Shown here in pieces: positions 10,470 through 22,213 of a DNA stretch of 64,000 bases; the stretch's first letter is position 1; the number at the start of each line of letters is the position of its first letter. The notes beneath the pieces were generated by a model, which was not told the DNA's origin, ran no database searches, and saw nothing but the letters and a program-made list of their open reading frames with translations. The DNA comes from Clarkia xantiana subsp. parviflora (lineage: Eukaryota > Streptophyta > Magnoliopsida > Myrtales > Onagraceae). A program made the translations under genes and the position numbers. The DNA is taken from contig JAPTYO010000018.1 of assembly GCA_036873135.1 (NCBI GenBank), forward strand, positions 11,275,503 to 11,339,502, read 5' to 3'.

Positions 10470-10628
10470 GATGAAGTGGAAGTTGAGGGAATGAACTGGG
10501 CGTCGCCGGAAAGATGACCGGAGAAACTCTGAGACCTTCGGAATTACAGAGCTTGAATTCGCAGAGAAGTTGCAGAGAGTTTTTGAGAATTCGGAAACGG
10601 TAAAAATTAAACTGTGCCCGTGGCTAGG

Positions 10629-10636
10629 GTTTTATA
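10629..10636 (-). promoter_or_regulatory. TATA box of the antisense gene of A
   Basis: TATAAAAC on the minus strand, about 160 bp upstream of the antisense ATG at 10469 and inside the element, not in the LTR. Similar boxes precede the antisense genes of B and C. The rest of 10470-11015 shows no other feature. Confidence 0.5.
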
Positions 10637-11015
10637 GGCGAAGAGGACAGTTGAAGGGACATTTCGATCCGAGTCGTCGAAGTCGAAGAGTTTTAATCTG
10701 GACCGTTGAGATGAAATGTGCAGAAGGACAACAGACGTAATGATGAAACGGCCTGAAAAGCACTTTTCAGAGAAGAGCAGGCGCGAAAAATCAGGCACGA
10801 GGGCCGAAAACGTCGCTTCACTATCTACTGCATTTAATGAAATGGGGAATCGAGGAGACCCCTGGAATTTGGCAGTTACCCATAAAGCACTGAGGAAACG
10901 TGAAGGAGAAGACTGGTAATTGAGTGACTGAGCCAAGGGAAAGATCCCCGATCCTAATATCGAGAGTTCGGGTGTCGAGAGTTGAAAGACACGACGAACT
11001 AAAAGTCCCTCATGT

Positions 11016-11027
11016 CTTGGGGGCAAA
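11016..11027 (+). other. Polypurine tract of element A
   Basis: cttgggggcaaa immediately before the TG of the 3' LTR; identical tract in E. It primes plus-strand DNA synthesis. Confidence 0.85.
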
Positions 11028-11725
11028 TGATGGGTTCGGTCACAGCCGTTAGGCCCATTAACAGCGAGGAAACGGCAAATAGGCCCGGTGGGCCCGGAAC
11101 GAAGGCCAAGATGGTCAAGGTAAAGGGTCCCGACGAAGGGAGTCCCGATGATGAAAGGTCCCGACAGAGTCGGTCCTGATAGGTGAGCTGGAAGCTCCCG
11201 ATGAGAAGCCTTTAAGTAGGCCCCGATGACGAATCCCTGAGAACGATTGGCCCTGTCACGATGACGAGGGGCCCCGAGCGGTGACACAACGAGATAACTC
11301 TGGAGTCCCCGATGTTAGTCGGGACTCGCTATCAGAGGATAAGGCCGAGATACGCGGAACGTGGTTAAGATACACGGAGCGTGGCCGAGATACGCGGGGC
11401 GTGGTCGAGATAAGCGAGATCATAGCCTAGATAGGCGGGATCATCCCCGAGATACACGGGATACGGGCTAACCACCCCCAACGGTTCACCAGGTAACTGA
11501 GGTGTCTCTGCGCCTATAAAAGGGCCAGAGATCACCTCAGATGACTTACGTTGAATTACATACCCTTTGAGATTACTACTTGCCAGTCCGTACTAGACAC
11601 TCATTTAAGCATCGGAGAGGGATTCTGGGTCACAGCCCGGTCTATCCCCTCTTGCAGGATTGCGTGGAGCGAAGGAGCTAGGATCGCCGTCAAAGTCCGT
11701 GCCGGTGTTCCACCGTGATCCAACA
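11028..11725 (+). repeat. 3' LTR of element A (698 bp)
   Basis: Pairs with 276-975. TATAAAAG at 11515-11522. Ends CCAACA at 11725 followed by the target duplication gatgt. Confidence 0.93.
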
Positions 11726-12454
11726 GATGTCTGAGTCGAGACCCAAGAGAAAAATATCGATGACCAATCATGATTATGATAAGAAGACAAAGATGAATGG
11801 TCGACACTAATATTAAGAGGTGTCGACAACCAATACGACACTCGAAGAATGACGACAAGTCCGCTCAAAACTCTCCCTCTTAAGGCAATAGTCGAGTCGG
11901 CAGCCAAGCATTATTGAAGAAACCATTTCTCTTAAGGAAAGGGACATGTGTCGACCTGCTCTGACCGCCATGAAGAAACCCTTTCTCTTAAGGAAATGGA
12001 CAGATGACGACCTACTTGACTGCCATGAATAAACCTTCCTCTTAAGGAATTGTGAGGTGGCGACCAGCTTGTCACCTGCTTCAACCGCCAGAGGAAAACC
12101 TTCATGGCTAAAGAAAGATGAGGTGGTGACCTACTTGTCACCTGCTTTTACTAACTCTGGACAGAAACCCTCCCAAGAGGGTTGCCGCCATCTAAAGTCG
12201 ATACTTCCCCTATAAATAAGGGAGCACTCTGTGTTATACTTTTTACTGTATTCTCTCTAAAATTCCATTATCGACTTAAATTTCGGAGTGGAATCAGGGG
12301 GAAATCCCGAACCCCTTTTCAGGTTCTCGCCTACCAGGCGCTCAAAAGTAAACTAAGCACCCCTCGAGGTCGATATAGACACCTAAAAGAGCTAGTCCAA
12401 GGCGAAACCTCGAAGTCCGTTACTTGAAGTGGCCACGTCATTTTGATCCTAACA
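11726..12454 (+). repeat. 5' LTR of element B, main part
   Basis: Continuation of 228-275 after A. It matches 34865-35664. It holds roughly 50-60 bp tandem units around 'ctcttaaggaaagggacag' and 'gcgacctgctctgaccgcca' (11910-12160). The 3' LTR carries one more unit. Ends CCTAACA at 12454. Confidence 0.88.
12211..12218 (+). promoter_or_regulatory. TATA box in 5' LTR of B
   Basis: TATAAATA downstream of the tandem units; the same box is at 35397-35404 in the 3' LTR. Confidence 0.55.
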
Positions 12455-12456
12455 TT

Positions 12457-12474
12457 TGGCGCTGTCTGTGGGAA
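12457..12474 (+). other. Primer-binding site of element B
   Basis: TGGCGCTGTCTGTGGGAA, two bases after the LTR end; one base different from that of A and E. Confidence 0.75.
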
Positions 12475-12490
12475 AGGTGATCAAAAAGCC

Positions 12491-13697
12491 ATGGCTCCAA
12501 GTAAGAACCTAAATAAGGCAACAACTACTGTAGAGGAGATGGAAAAATCTCAAGCAAATCCTTCCAGCTCAAAACAAGTCAGCGAAGAAGAAAGGAGAGA
12601 TCCTCTACACCAAGATAATGTTGAGCATGAGGAAGAAAAACCTCTCTACCCTGATCCACCTCCAAATACGACGGATCCAGAGGCGGGAGCTGGGACGACT
12701 CCCATCATCGTCCCCCAAGAAGTAATGACTGCGTTCATAGCTTTCTGGAACTAATCCCAGGAAGGAACCATCCCAAAAGCTAAGGAGCCGGCGCTCGAGA
12801 CTTCCAAAAAGGAAGAAGTGGCCTCAAGCGTAAAGACTATCGAAGCCAATCTTCCAGAGGCAAAGGAGACTCAAAAGGGCTTCAGGGTCGACACTCCTAC
12901 TAAAGAACCTGTCCAAATCACCATTCGACATGTGGAAGAATTGCTGAAAAAGAAGATAAGAGGGGTGCATGCTGACAGTACGCGACCATACCTCCCATCC
13001 TTTTTCCAAGAGACTCTTCGACACTCGAGTTCCTCTGCAATTTTTTGCGAGGAATATCGATGACCATACCGATGAAGGAGATCTTGTCCGACACATTAAT
13101 GCCCATAACTCTTCCCTACTAGGGAGAGGGGCGACGCCGGAGCATTATGCGGCTCTCTTCCCCACTACTCTCAAAGAAGAAGCCTCTACCTGGTTTTATG
13201 GTCTCCCTGACAATTCAATAGACTCATGGGAAGAGCTGAAGGCCAAGTCAATAGAGGGGCACATAGGCCAAAGACAACACCTCAAGAGTATGGAATTTCA
13301 GGATCAAACTGAAAAAGGTCCCGATGAAACCTTGGTCAGTTATTATACTAGATACCACAAAATACTCTAACAACTGAGTGAAGATGCCACCGATGGCGAG
13401 CTTATAAGAACCTTTTGGAAAGGTTTAAGAGCACAAAGACAAGACATGAAGGTTAGTATGGTGATGAAGCCAGTTTGGAAGATTGATGCTCTCGCCGTCA
13501 AAGTCAAAAAATATATTGACTAGGAGAGATTACATGAAAAAGCACCAACGAAGCTCAGAAAGCAAGTCACCCCTGTTGGAGCCGGAGAGGCCTCCGCTTC
13601 TCGACCTCAGAAGAAGGCGAGATGGAAACTTCCGATAGGGGAATCGCCAAGGCCCCAAAAGAGATTCTAATATCTATGTAGCGAGGTACACCCCAAT
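12491..13697 (+). pseudogene. gag: Element B Gag, N-terminal and core part
   Basis: ATG at 12491 soon after the primer site starts a Gag with an acidic N-terminal region. The Gag core follows from about 12985 (TSHPFSKRLFD, DEGDLVRHINAH, LKEEASTWFYGLPDNS, DETLVSYYTRYH). Breaks: TAA at 12752-12754, a frameshift near 12985, TAA in place of a codon at about 13368, TAG near 13520, and further loss of frame towards 13680. Element C then interrupts the gene at 13698; the C-terminal part resumes at 30662. Homologous to the Gag of A and E but clearly diverged. Confidence 0.8.
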
Positions 13698-14164
13698 TGT
13701 TAAGTCCTGCGTATCGGTTCGACGGGTCGTCAATCCAAATAGCCAAATTACATATAGATTTCCTTCTTTCGTGTTCTGACAGTCTCTTTCCATAATCCGC
13801 TTCCTCGCACTTTCTTCGCTGTCTGTCCTATCGCGAACCTGCACGAGGGCTAAGCCGGGGGTGGTACCCGCGAACCCTCTCCGATGCTTAAGTTAGAAGA
13901 ATGTAGAGAGAGAAAGTAGAGATAAGGGAGAGCTCAAATCTTTCAAGTGATATCAACTTAGTAAATGAAAAGAAGTGGAGCTCTATATATAGGCTCAAAG
14001 GAGATTAAGGTGATTAATGACACCGTAAACTCCTAAACAAGCTCAGTTAACAGGTGATAAAGGGATTAAGCCCTTAGCAAGCATGGAAGGGTTCGTGATA
14101 TTTTCTAAGTGTTGGACGTGCAAAGGGAGGTCGGGTCGTCGCGAGGGACGGTTTGGATGGCAGT
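13698..14164 (-). repeat. 3' LTR of element C, distal part
   Basis: Matches 29927 onward (tgttaagtcctgcgtatcgg). Contains TATATATAG (minus, about 13983-13991). Cut by D at 14164; bases 14160-14164 (gcagt) are the left target duplication of D. Confidence 0.88.
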
Positions 14165-14754
14165 TGTCAGACCTAAATCTAACCTAAGGCGGTTACGTTT
14201 TGAAGAACGCCTGAATTTTAAAAGAGTCGCCACTAGCTAATTACGGCTAACTAGAAACCTAAATTAGCTTAGCGAATAACGAATTAAACACCTAGGAAAA
14301 AAACGGTCAGCGATCCAAAATTTGAGTTCGGGGTTCTGTTACGAATTAAAAAAAAAAAAATTCTAATCACGCCCTTTCAGTACTTAATTAACCTACTTTC
14401 CAGTTTTGAAATTTAAACATGCGTTACATCAGGTTAATCTAACGTTATAGGAAAACTAAACCAATTTTTATGCGAAACTGTTATTAACGACAAATTTAAA
14501 CCTAAAAAAAATTATTAAAAATCTAAATTTCCTAATTGGGATAAAATCTAAATAAAACTAAATGCTCAAAATAATGGTACCACTTAATAATTATATATAT
14601 CATACACATATATTCACAAAAAACATGTTATCTAATTGATCTAATCTAAACTAGCTAATTAGTATGGTATAATGATAATAATAATAACAATAAAATAATA
14701 ATAACAGAAACCAAAATAACAATATTAATATTAATTAATAAACAATAAAAAAAA

Positions 14755-15159
14755 CTAACGCAGCAGCGAGAAAGCACTAGGGCGGAGAACTACCAGCGAT
14801 GAACAAAAGCAAGCACTGGCAATCAGACGGGATGACTCCGGTGGTGCGTGGCGAGACGGGGAGGACCGCAGCGACGGTGCCTGGCGAGCGAGCGGGCGGT
14901 GCGGTGGCCTCCTGGTCGGAACTAGCTGCAGCAGTAACGAGCGTCGGTGGAACTGAGCGACGACCAACCAGATAGTATCGCAGGTAATCCTTCTGGCACC
15001 GGGTGGGTCACGAACAAAGGGACGGCGCTTCGGTGGCAAGGAGCGGGACTGGCTGGGGTGCGACGCCGTGGCCGGAAAGGGCAGGTTGGAGGCGAGGTCT
15101 CCGGTTAGGGGGTCTTCCAGCGACACAGGAGAGTAGGGTAGAAAAAAAAAAACTTGCAC
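14755..15159 (-). other. GC-rich leader segment with an open frame in LTR D
   Basis: A roughly 400-bp GC-rich block in an AT-rich LTR, starting about 70 bp downstream of the TATA box on the sense strand. It contains a 134-codon open frame rich in Pro, Arg and Ser; the other LTR has a similar open frame at 21446-21820. No known domain. It could be a structured leader, an upstream ORF, or captured host sequence. F has a much shorter, different block at this place. Confidence 0.4.
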
Positions 15160-15227
15160 AATTTTCGAAATATAATAATATATTATCTGATTTAATTTCT
15201 GTGTGTGTTTACATTGATACTAGGGCC

Positions 15228-15235
15228 CTTTTATA
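15228..15235 (-). promoter_or_regulatory. TATA box in 3' LTR of D
   Basis: TATAAAAG on the minus strand; the other LTR has the same box at 21926-21933. Confidence 0.6.
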
Positions 15236-15522
15236 GCTAAATTAGACCCAAAAAATTAGGAAAGCAATTTACCTAAATATACACATTAATTATTCTGAAA
15301 ATTACATACATATATTTATGAATATTGCCATAAATATATAATATATATTTTATGAATATTAGATGATATTTATTGCATATATACTATTCTAATTTAGGCT
15401 AAACCTATTTTTAGCATCCCCGTGACCTTCCATATTTAGATATTTAATTTTTTTAAATGCGTTACACATAACATTTTTAACATGTTACATACGTGTCGCG
15501 CGTACGAAAATAGGTGTTTACA

Positions 15523-15536
15523 GCTTGCCCCTCTTT
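15523..15536 (-). other. Polypurine tract of element D
   Basis: On the minus strand AAAGAGGGGCAAGC directly before the TGTAAACACC start of the LTR. Confidence 0.8.
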
Positions 15537-15679
15537 GGACGGACTCCTATAGAATGCGTTCGAGGGGGTTTGTCAAAAGACGAGTAGACACTAATTTTGG
15601 CTAGGAAGTATATCTTCTTTCGGGTCTTCAAGTCTCCAAGGTGGCCTTTGGCTTTATTAACGGACAGCTCTAAAGAATA

Positions 15680-15890
15680 ACCTCAAATGGTAGCGTGGAA
15701 CGTAGAGCCTCCAGCGGCGGTGCGGTAAATAAGAGCCTCCAGTGGCGTAATGTAACAAAAAGCCTCGAATGGCGTGCAATAATGAAAATCCTCCAGTGGC
15801 GTGCGGTAACGAAAAGCCTCTAGTGGCGTGCGGTAACGAAGAACCTCTAGTGGCGTGCGTTGGAGAAGAGCCTCTAGTGGCGTGACTTGC
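15680..15890 (-). repeat. 27-bp minisatellite of element D
   Basis: About seven copies of 'gcctctagtggcgtgcgg' plus taacgaa. The core resembles the CCTTAAGTGGTG core of the arrays in A and E. Confidence 0.8.
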
Positions 15891-16540
15891 GAAGGCTGAA
15901 AAACTTCAGATCCTGATTGTCAGGGGTGACTAGCATACCTGGAGCAGCGCAACACCGTTGAAAAAAGTAGATGTGATGACTAGCATATCTGGGACAGCGA
16001 AACATCGTTGTGGTGACTACCATTTCTTGGACAACGCAACACTGTTGAAAAGAGTAGATGTGATGACTAGCATATCTGGGACAGCGCAACATCGTTGGGG
16101 TGACTAGCATATCTGGGACAGCGCAATACCGGTTGTGGTGACTAGCATACCTGTGGCAGCGTAACACCATTAAATTGATAGATGTGATGACTATCATATC
16201 AGGGACAACGTAACATCGTTGGGGTGATTCTGGAAAAGCTGGAAAATTTCGGATCCCGATTTGTCGTGCAATATACTTGTAGGAACAGACTATAATAGTC
16301 CTACTCGTCCTTGAATGGTGACTCGCGAGAGCAGACTGTAACCATCCTGTTTTCCGTGAAATTGACTCGTAGGAACAGACTGTAACAGTCATACTCATCC
16401 TTGAATGGTGACTTGCGAGAGCAGACTGTAGCCGTCTCGCTTGACTTTTAGGAATAAACTGTAACAGTCCTACTCATCCTTGAAATGCGACATGCGAAAG
16501 CAGACTGTAACCGTTTCACTTGCCGTGAAGTTGACTTTGG
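15890..16540 (-). repeat. Irregular repeats in 3' region of D
   Basis: Repeated 'tgactagcatatctgggac' plus agcgcaacatcgttg units to about 16230, then 'gaacagactgtaacagtcc' plus tactcatccttgaatggtga units. The open frame across them (15874-16398, minus) is a by-product. 16541-16820 has no clear repeat and matches F at 35700-36030. Confidence 0.7.
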
Positions 16541-16819
16541 AAGACGCCGCGTCGTAGACAATACACGTGCGCATAAATGTAATTTTTTCCTAAATTGCGC
16601 ATGGTGCGACAACTTAGCTGGATCTTTTTTTTAATCTACCATATTCTCTCCTTTTTCCACAGTCAATTTTGAGAGATCTTCACCTGTGCCCCTCATTTTA
16701 TTATTCTCTCTCCTTTTTCCATGATTGCAATTTCTAAATTTGCAACCATGCCCCTCATTTCTTGATTTTGCCTAGGCCGCCCTTTCGGGTTTTCCACCTA
16801 GCGGAAGCACTCATTTTTG

Positions 16820-17360
16820 TGGTAGCCTATTAAACGGTGGCTGTGACCCGTACTTTATTTCCGCCTCGATGCGGGAGTATTCGTAGCCGTTTGGAGGGTG
16901 GATGTGACCCTTTTCTCACCATCTTCAATGTTGCGGGAGCTCCTTTAATTTTTAGCCATTTGGATGATGATTGTGGCCCTCTCAACAATTTCTCCTCCTC
17001 TCACGATTCGGGGAACATTCTTTTTATGTAACCATTTTGAGGATGGTTCTGGCCCTTTCACTTATTTTCCGCCGTCGATGTTCCAGGAGCGCTCTTTTAA
17101 TTGTAGCCGTTTAGGGTTGCTATGGCCCTTTCTTTTTATTCTCCCACCCTCACCGGGTTCGCAGGATCACTCTTTTTGTGTAGCCATTTTAAGGGTAGTT
17201 GCGGCCCTTTTTTATTCTCCCGCCCTCACAGGGTTTGCAGGATCACTCTTTATTTGTAGACATTTGAAGGGTGGCTGTGGCCCTTTCTTCACTGCTCTCA
17301 CAAGATTTGCACGAACACTCTCTTTATTTTTCTATAGCCGACTGAAGGTCGGTTGTGACC
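16820..17360 (-). repeat. 61-78 bp degenerate tandem array of element D
   Basis: About eight units with core 'gtagccgtttggagggtgg' and ctgtggccctttc, at steps of 61 to 78 bp (16822, 16883, 16951, 17027, 17102, 17180, 17256, 17333). The homologous array in F is at 36030-36620. Confidence 0.8.
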
Positions 17361-18189
17361 CTAAAGAAAAATGATTTTCTTTTGCTGCTCACCTTTTGCC
17401 ATGATTGCCCCTGCGGGTTTTCAATCATGCTTATCTCTCTAAATTTTGCCTAGGTCACCTTTACAGGTTTTCAACCTAGCGAAAATTTATTTTTTTCTCT
17501 CTTTTTTCCAATTGAAATGAACATTTACAAGAAAATTATTTATATGCCCACGGTGGCAGATTGGAAACTTCAACTTCTTAGGACTTCTTTCGGAGAAGAA
17601 CTTGGCTGACTGAGTCAACATATGTCGATCGCGTTGACGTCTTGGATTGACCTTACACTATTGTACTCTTCACTTGACTGCACATCCGACGTGTGCTCTT
17701 CGTTTTTCCCTTTTTGCTAATGCTTGATCTCGACAAGAGTTGCTCCACCGTTAGAACCCATTGAGTTAAGCTTGACACATGACGGATGAATGGCCATGCT
17801 CAGAAAGGTGTATGTATTGCACACACGGAAATCCTTCGAAGAGGCAAGTCCCATGGTTGGAAATTTCAGGGTTACGCTTTCTGGTGAAATGCGTTGTCTC
17901 ATTTGTCGGGACAAGACATGGATTTACTCACTTGATCACTGGGTGATTTGAATTCTTTATTGGTCGCCTTGAGGGACTCGATGGTCAATGATTGTATCCT
18001 TCGGGTGTTTAGTTAGGAACATCAACTGAATTGTCAATTGGCTCGCGTTATTCCTAGTGGGAAATTCAACGAATAAAACAAAGTCAAATATATAGATTTA
18101 TTTATATTGATTAGATCATGATAATATCCCTATTTCATATGTGGGGCCATGACCTACCGCGCATGGAGTACATATTTAAATCATCCTGG
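17361..18189 (-). other. Non-coding segment of D downstream of gag
   Basis: No coding frame of note. It aligns with F 36621-37440 without a remnant of pol in either copy, showing that both descend from an already deleted master. Confidence 0.6.
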
Positions 18190-19720
18190 TATTCAGTTGG
18201 CTGGCTGAACCGAGCCAAGGATCAAAAGCTTGTTATCAATAAGATCTTGGATCCTATGCCTCAGGCGTGAGCAGTCCTCGATTGAGTGCCCCGATGCCCC
18301 CATGTGAAACTCGACCTCGAGTTCGGTTCATTGCTGGGTGTCTTCTCACTTGATTTCGAAACCTCGGGCCCAATGAGACCCCGTGCGAGTAACTCGCGGT
18401 ACAATTCTTGCTGCTGACATCGGTAAGGGAGTGAATTTCCTGGGTTCCCGTGGCTTTTTCGTGAACTGGTTGTCTGGTCCCCTTGTAGAGATGGGTTGCA
18501 AACCTTGGAATCCGGGTACTGCCTGATGGGTTGCGGGAGCCACGAGTTGTGGGTAGATAGCGCTTATCGCGGTATCGTCCGATGACGATTTTAGAGCCTT
18601 CTTTTTTATACGATCTTCAATCTTTCCCAGCCGAATCCCATGCTCTATCATTTTACCATATTTCACCAAATAAACAAAGTTGTCTGAAACATGTCCTAAT
18701 AGATGGGAATAATACGCCCCTTTAAGAGTTCCGATGAACATGGACACTGCTTCCGTATCTTCTAGCGGTGGTCGGACTCCAGCAGCTTTCTCTCTCCAAG
18801 CTTGCATATATGCTCGGAATGATTGTCCTTCCTTCATTTCCAAGCTTTGGAGCTCCATGCGGGTCGGAGCTGTATCCAAGTTGAACTTGTATTGCCGAAC
18901 GAACGCATTAGCTAGCTCTTCCCACGTAGCAATGTCTCCGGCCTTTAGGCTGACAAACAAAACCAATGATGCTCACTTCAAACTTTCTTGGAAGGTCTGG
19001 ATCATGAACTCCTCATACTTTTGGTAAGGGGCCATCTTTTCGAGGTAAATCCGCAGGTGGACAATGGGATTACCGGTTACATCATACTTCTCAAAGTTGG
19101 GGACTTTGAACTTCTCCGGTCTCCACATGTCAAGGAAAAGACAAAGGTCAGAGTAACCAATGTCCCCATACTGCTCAAGTCCAGACCAAGCTTTCATCTT
19201 TTCCTCCATTTTCTTCAGGCGGCAATCCTATTCGGATTCGACGACAAGTGATGATGTGACTGCATTTGTGCCGGTTGCATCCCCTGGTTGACGTGCCCAT
19301 ACATCGCAGTCGGATTCAAAAGGAGATACGGATTTGATGCGGAATGATCAGGAATGACCAAAACGGGGGGTTGGTCTTGAGGAGGGTTTACCGTGGCGTC
19401 GGGAAGCACAGTGGTGGCTGGCATTATAGGTCTTGTATTCACCAAATGTGTTGTCGAGGAGTCTGGACTCAAGGTCTCTATTAGCAGGGCCGGCTTTGGA
19501 GTATTTGTGGGTGATCAAGCCTTGAGGATTCCCATGACGCGCTCCATGTTTGCCGACATGGATGCCATATCCCGATGCATTTTGGCATCGGGCGTCTCGA
19601 TCTCGGCTATTCGTTCCTCTTGTTGCTGGATCTTCTCAACCTTCTCCATATTATTGATTAATCTCGTGATTGCCAGTAATACCTGTGGCGAAAATGCGAT
19701 ATTCAGAATATAGAACACAA
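18190..19720 (-). pseudogene. gag: Element D Gag (Ogre type)
   Basis: Minus-strand Gag. N-terminal helical part near 19515-19720 (EKVEKIQQQEERIAEIE), a Pro-rich linker (19215-19472), and the core from about 19209 (YSDLCLFLDMWRPEKFKVP, NFEKYDVTGNP). A frameshift near 18970 leads into the open frame 18346-18966 (ATWEELANAFVRQYKFNLD, SFRAYMQAWREKAAG, VSMFIGTLKGAYYSHLLG). After a TGA near 18343 comes a knuckle-like stretch (FHMGASGHSIEDCSRLRHR) ending by about 18190. Several stops and shifts mean it is not translatable as one protein. F carries the same gene with other lesions. Confidence 0.8.
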
Positions 19721-20786
19721 AATATCACACATGATCATTTTGAAAGTAATGTGTCATTTATTTCATCATCTTTTGGAAAAAAAATTGTAACTAAAATATG
19801 TTTCCAAGACACTTTACACAACTGCGAAACTCGGTCAATGCGTGTCGAGTGCTTCCCCCAAAATCTGAGCGAAGGTAATGCAATAAGGTTTATTCAAAAT
19901 GGATTCACTTTTTACCACTTGTTCGAACTTTAGAATGAGCACTTAACTCTGACGTTTCTATCTATCGCATTTCCAATGCTAAATAATTGTAGTACTCCAC
20001 GCTACGCAGGCTTTCTACGATAGTCTTGTTTTGTCTTTATCGTGCTAGTCCGGATTTGGTCAACGCCAGCCTTGAAAAATGGAAGATCCGTGATACGAGG
20101 GAAATTGTGCAGTTCTCCCATTCTTACCGAAAATGGTATGTAAAGCGTTTTAGAAACGATTTGAATGACACATTTTTTGGAAATATATGATGCATGCTTG
20201 AAACGTAGATTTCCATTAATATGCGTTGTACAATTGCATATGGTACAAAAATAAATATTACATCGAGACCCATGTCCTATACATAATAAAAAATCTAGGG
20301 GTCGAGAACAATTAGAAAAAGAACACACGCGAGTACGCATAGCGACAGGCGAAGCTTCAAGTGTGTGTTTTTGCTTTGCTATACAAGGTAGGTTCCACTG
20401 ATAAGTTCCCAAAAAGGTGGTTTCCTCCCCCCATCATAGGGATCACAAGACCTTCACAAGCAAGTGGAGTTTTTCGGGGTCGTATTGGTGGCCCAACCGC
20501 TCTAGTCGTACCATTACTAACTCTCCGGGGTTCCTAGTTGCCCTGGGGCTTAGGAATTTTGGATATTACACTAAAGTGGTGTGTGTGAATTCAAGTAACA
20601 CATAATACAACAAAGAAAAATAGTCAGATATAAAAAAAAAAAACCACACATAAAAAATAAAATAAAAACCACACCTGAAATCACACAAAAACAACCAAGT
20701 TAGATCAGTGAAGTAAAAAAAAAAAAAAGCTACAAAACTCAAACATGACAAAAAAGTGAACATATTGAGCCTGAACCCTCTAATAT
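19721..20786 (-). other. 5' leader of element D
   Basis: About 1.1 kb between primer site and gag with no convincing coding frame. Homologous to F at 47160-48250. Long leaders are usual in Ogre-like elements. The A-rich stretch 20620-20740 is low complexity. Confidence 0.6.
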
Positions 20787-20803
20787 CCCCAGCAGAGTCG
20801 CCA
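20787..20803 (-). other. Primer-binding site of element D
   Basis: TGGCGACTCTGCTGGGG on the minus strand, three bases from the LTR end; the form typical of Ogre elements. Confidence 0.85.
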
Positions 20804-20806
20804 ATT

Positions 20807-22213
20807 TGGCAGACCTAAATCTAACCTAAGGTAGTTACGTTTTGAAAAACGCCTGAATTTTAAAAGAGTCGCCACTAGCTAACTACAACAAGCTAGAAAC
20901 CTAAATTACCTAAGCGAATAACGAATTAAACACCTGGGCAAAAAAACGGTCTGCGATCTAAAATTTGAGTTCGGGGGTTCTGTTACGAATTAAAAAAAAA
21001 ATTCTAATCACGCACTTTCGGTACTTAATTAACGTAATTGCCAATTTTGAAATTTAAACATGCGTTACATCAAGTTAATCTAACGTTATAAGAAAACTAA
21101 ACCAATTTTTATGCGAAACTGTTATTAACGACAAATTTAAACCTAAAAAATAATATTAAGCATCTAAATCTCCTAATTGGGATAAAATCTAAATAAAACT
21201 AAACATGCTCAAAATCGTGGTACCACTTAATAATTACATATCATACACATATATTCACAACAAACATGTTATCTAATTGATCTACATCTAAACTAGCTAA
21301 TTAGTATATTATAATGATAATAATAATAATAATATGTGGCACCAGAAACCAAAATAATAATAATAATAACAATAATAATAATAATAACATAAACCAAAAT
21401 AATACTATTAATATTAATTAATAAACAATTAAATAATAAAAAAAACTAACGCAGCAGCAGCGGGAAGGCACTCGGGCGGAGAACTACCTGCGATGAACAT
21501 AAGCAGGCACTGGCAATCAGACGAGACGACTCCGGTGGTGCGTGGCAAGACGGGGAGGACCGCAGCGACGGTGCCTGGCGAGCGAGCTGGCGGTGCGGTG
21601 GCATCCTGGTCGGAACTAGCTGCAGCAGCAACGAGCGGCGGTGGATCTGAGGGACGACCAGCCAGATAGTATCGCAGGTAATCCTTCTGGCTGCGGGCGT
21701 GTCACGAACAAAGGGACGACACTCCAGTGGCAAGGAGCGGGACTGGCCGGGGTGCGACACCGTGGCCGGGAAGGGCAGATCGGAGGCGAGGTTTCCGGTC
21801 AGGGGGTCTTCCGGCGACACGGGAGAGTAGGGTAGAAAAAAAAAAACAAACTTGCACGATTTTCGAAAAATAATAATATTTTATATGATTTAATTTATGT
21901 GTGTGTTTACATTTATACTAGGGCCCTTTTATAGCAAAATTAGGCCCCAAAAATTAGGAAAGCAATTTACCTAAATATACATATTAATTATTTTGAAAAT
22001 TACATATATATATTTATGAATATTGCTATAAATATTTAATATATATTTTTCTAAATATTAAATGATATTTATTGTATATATACTAACCTAATTTAATCTA
22101 AACCTATTTTTAGTAACCCCGTGACCTTCCATATTTAGATATTTTCTTTTTTAACACATAACATTTTTAACATGTTACATACATGTCGCGCGTACCAAAA
22201 TTAGGTGTTTACA
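20807..22213 (-). repeat. 5' LTR of element D (1407 bp)
   Basis: Starts (plus view) tggcagacc and ends gtttaca. Contains (ATA)n runs at 21316-21400 that are longer than in the 3' LTR, the GC-rich block at 21446-21830 and TATAAAAG at 21926-21933 (minus). Confidence 0.9.

Larger units (their letters stand above)
276..11725 (+). mobile_element. Element A: young Retand-like Ty3/gypsy element, frames broken
   Basis: LTRs at 276-975 and 11028-11725 start TGATGGG and end CCAACA. Perfect 5-bp target duplication gatgt at 271-275 and 11726-11730, inside the 5' LTR of B. Order: LTR, primer site, gag, protease, RT, two RNase H domains, integrase, tandem array, antisense gene, polypurine tract, LTR. The LTRs differ by about seven substitutions, one 20-bp repeat-unit loss and one small replaced patch, so the insertion is recent. 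It is a sister family of E: polyprotein, primer site, polypurine tract and LTR ends are closely similar. Confidence 0.93.
14165..15522 (-). repeat. 3' LTR of element D (1358 bp)
   Basis: Pairs with 20807-22213. AT-rich with trinucleotide runs near 14670-14700, except for a GC-rich block at about 14760-15140. The sense-strand TATA box is at 15228-15235. Confidence 0.9.
14165..22213 (-). mobile_element. Element D: Ogre-like gag-only LTR retrotransposon
   Basis: LTRs 14165-15522 and 20807-22213, internal region 15523-20806. Target duplication gcagt at 14160-14164 and acagt at 22214-22218; the undisturbed LTR of C at about 30395 has acagt, confirming the site. On the minus strand: primer site TGGCGACTCTGCTGGGG (Ogre type), long leader, Gag, then non-coding sequence with several tandem arrays, polypurine tract and 3' LTR. 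No protease, RT, RNase H or integrase. Architecture and deletion point match F. Confidence 0.88.

Noticed and set aside
16837..17374. Plus-strand open frames over the 61-78 bp array of D (and 36258-36652 in F)
   Set aside because: Low-complexity translations of tandem units on the strand opposite to the element; no start or domain.
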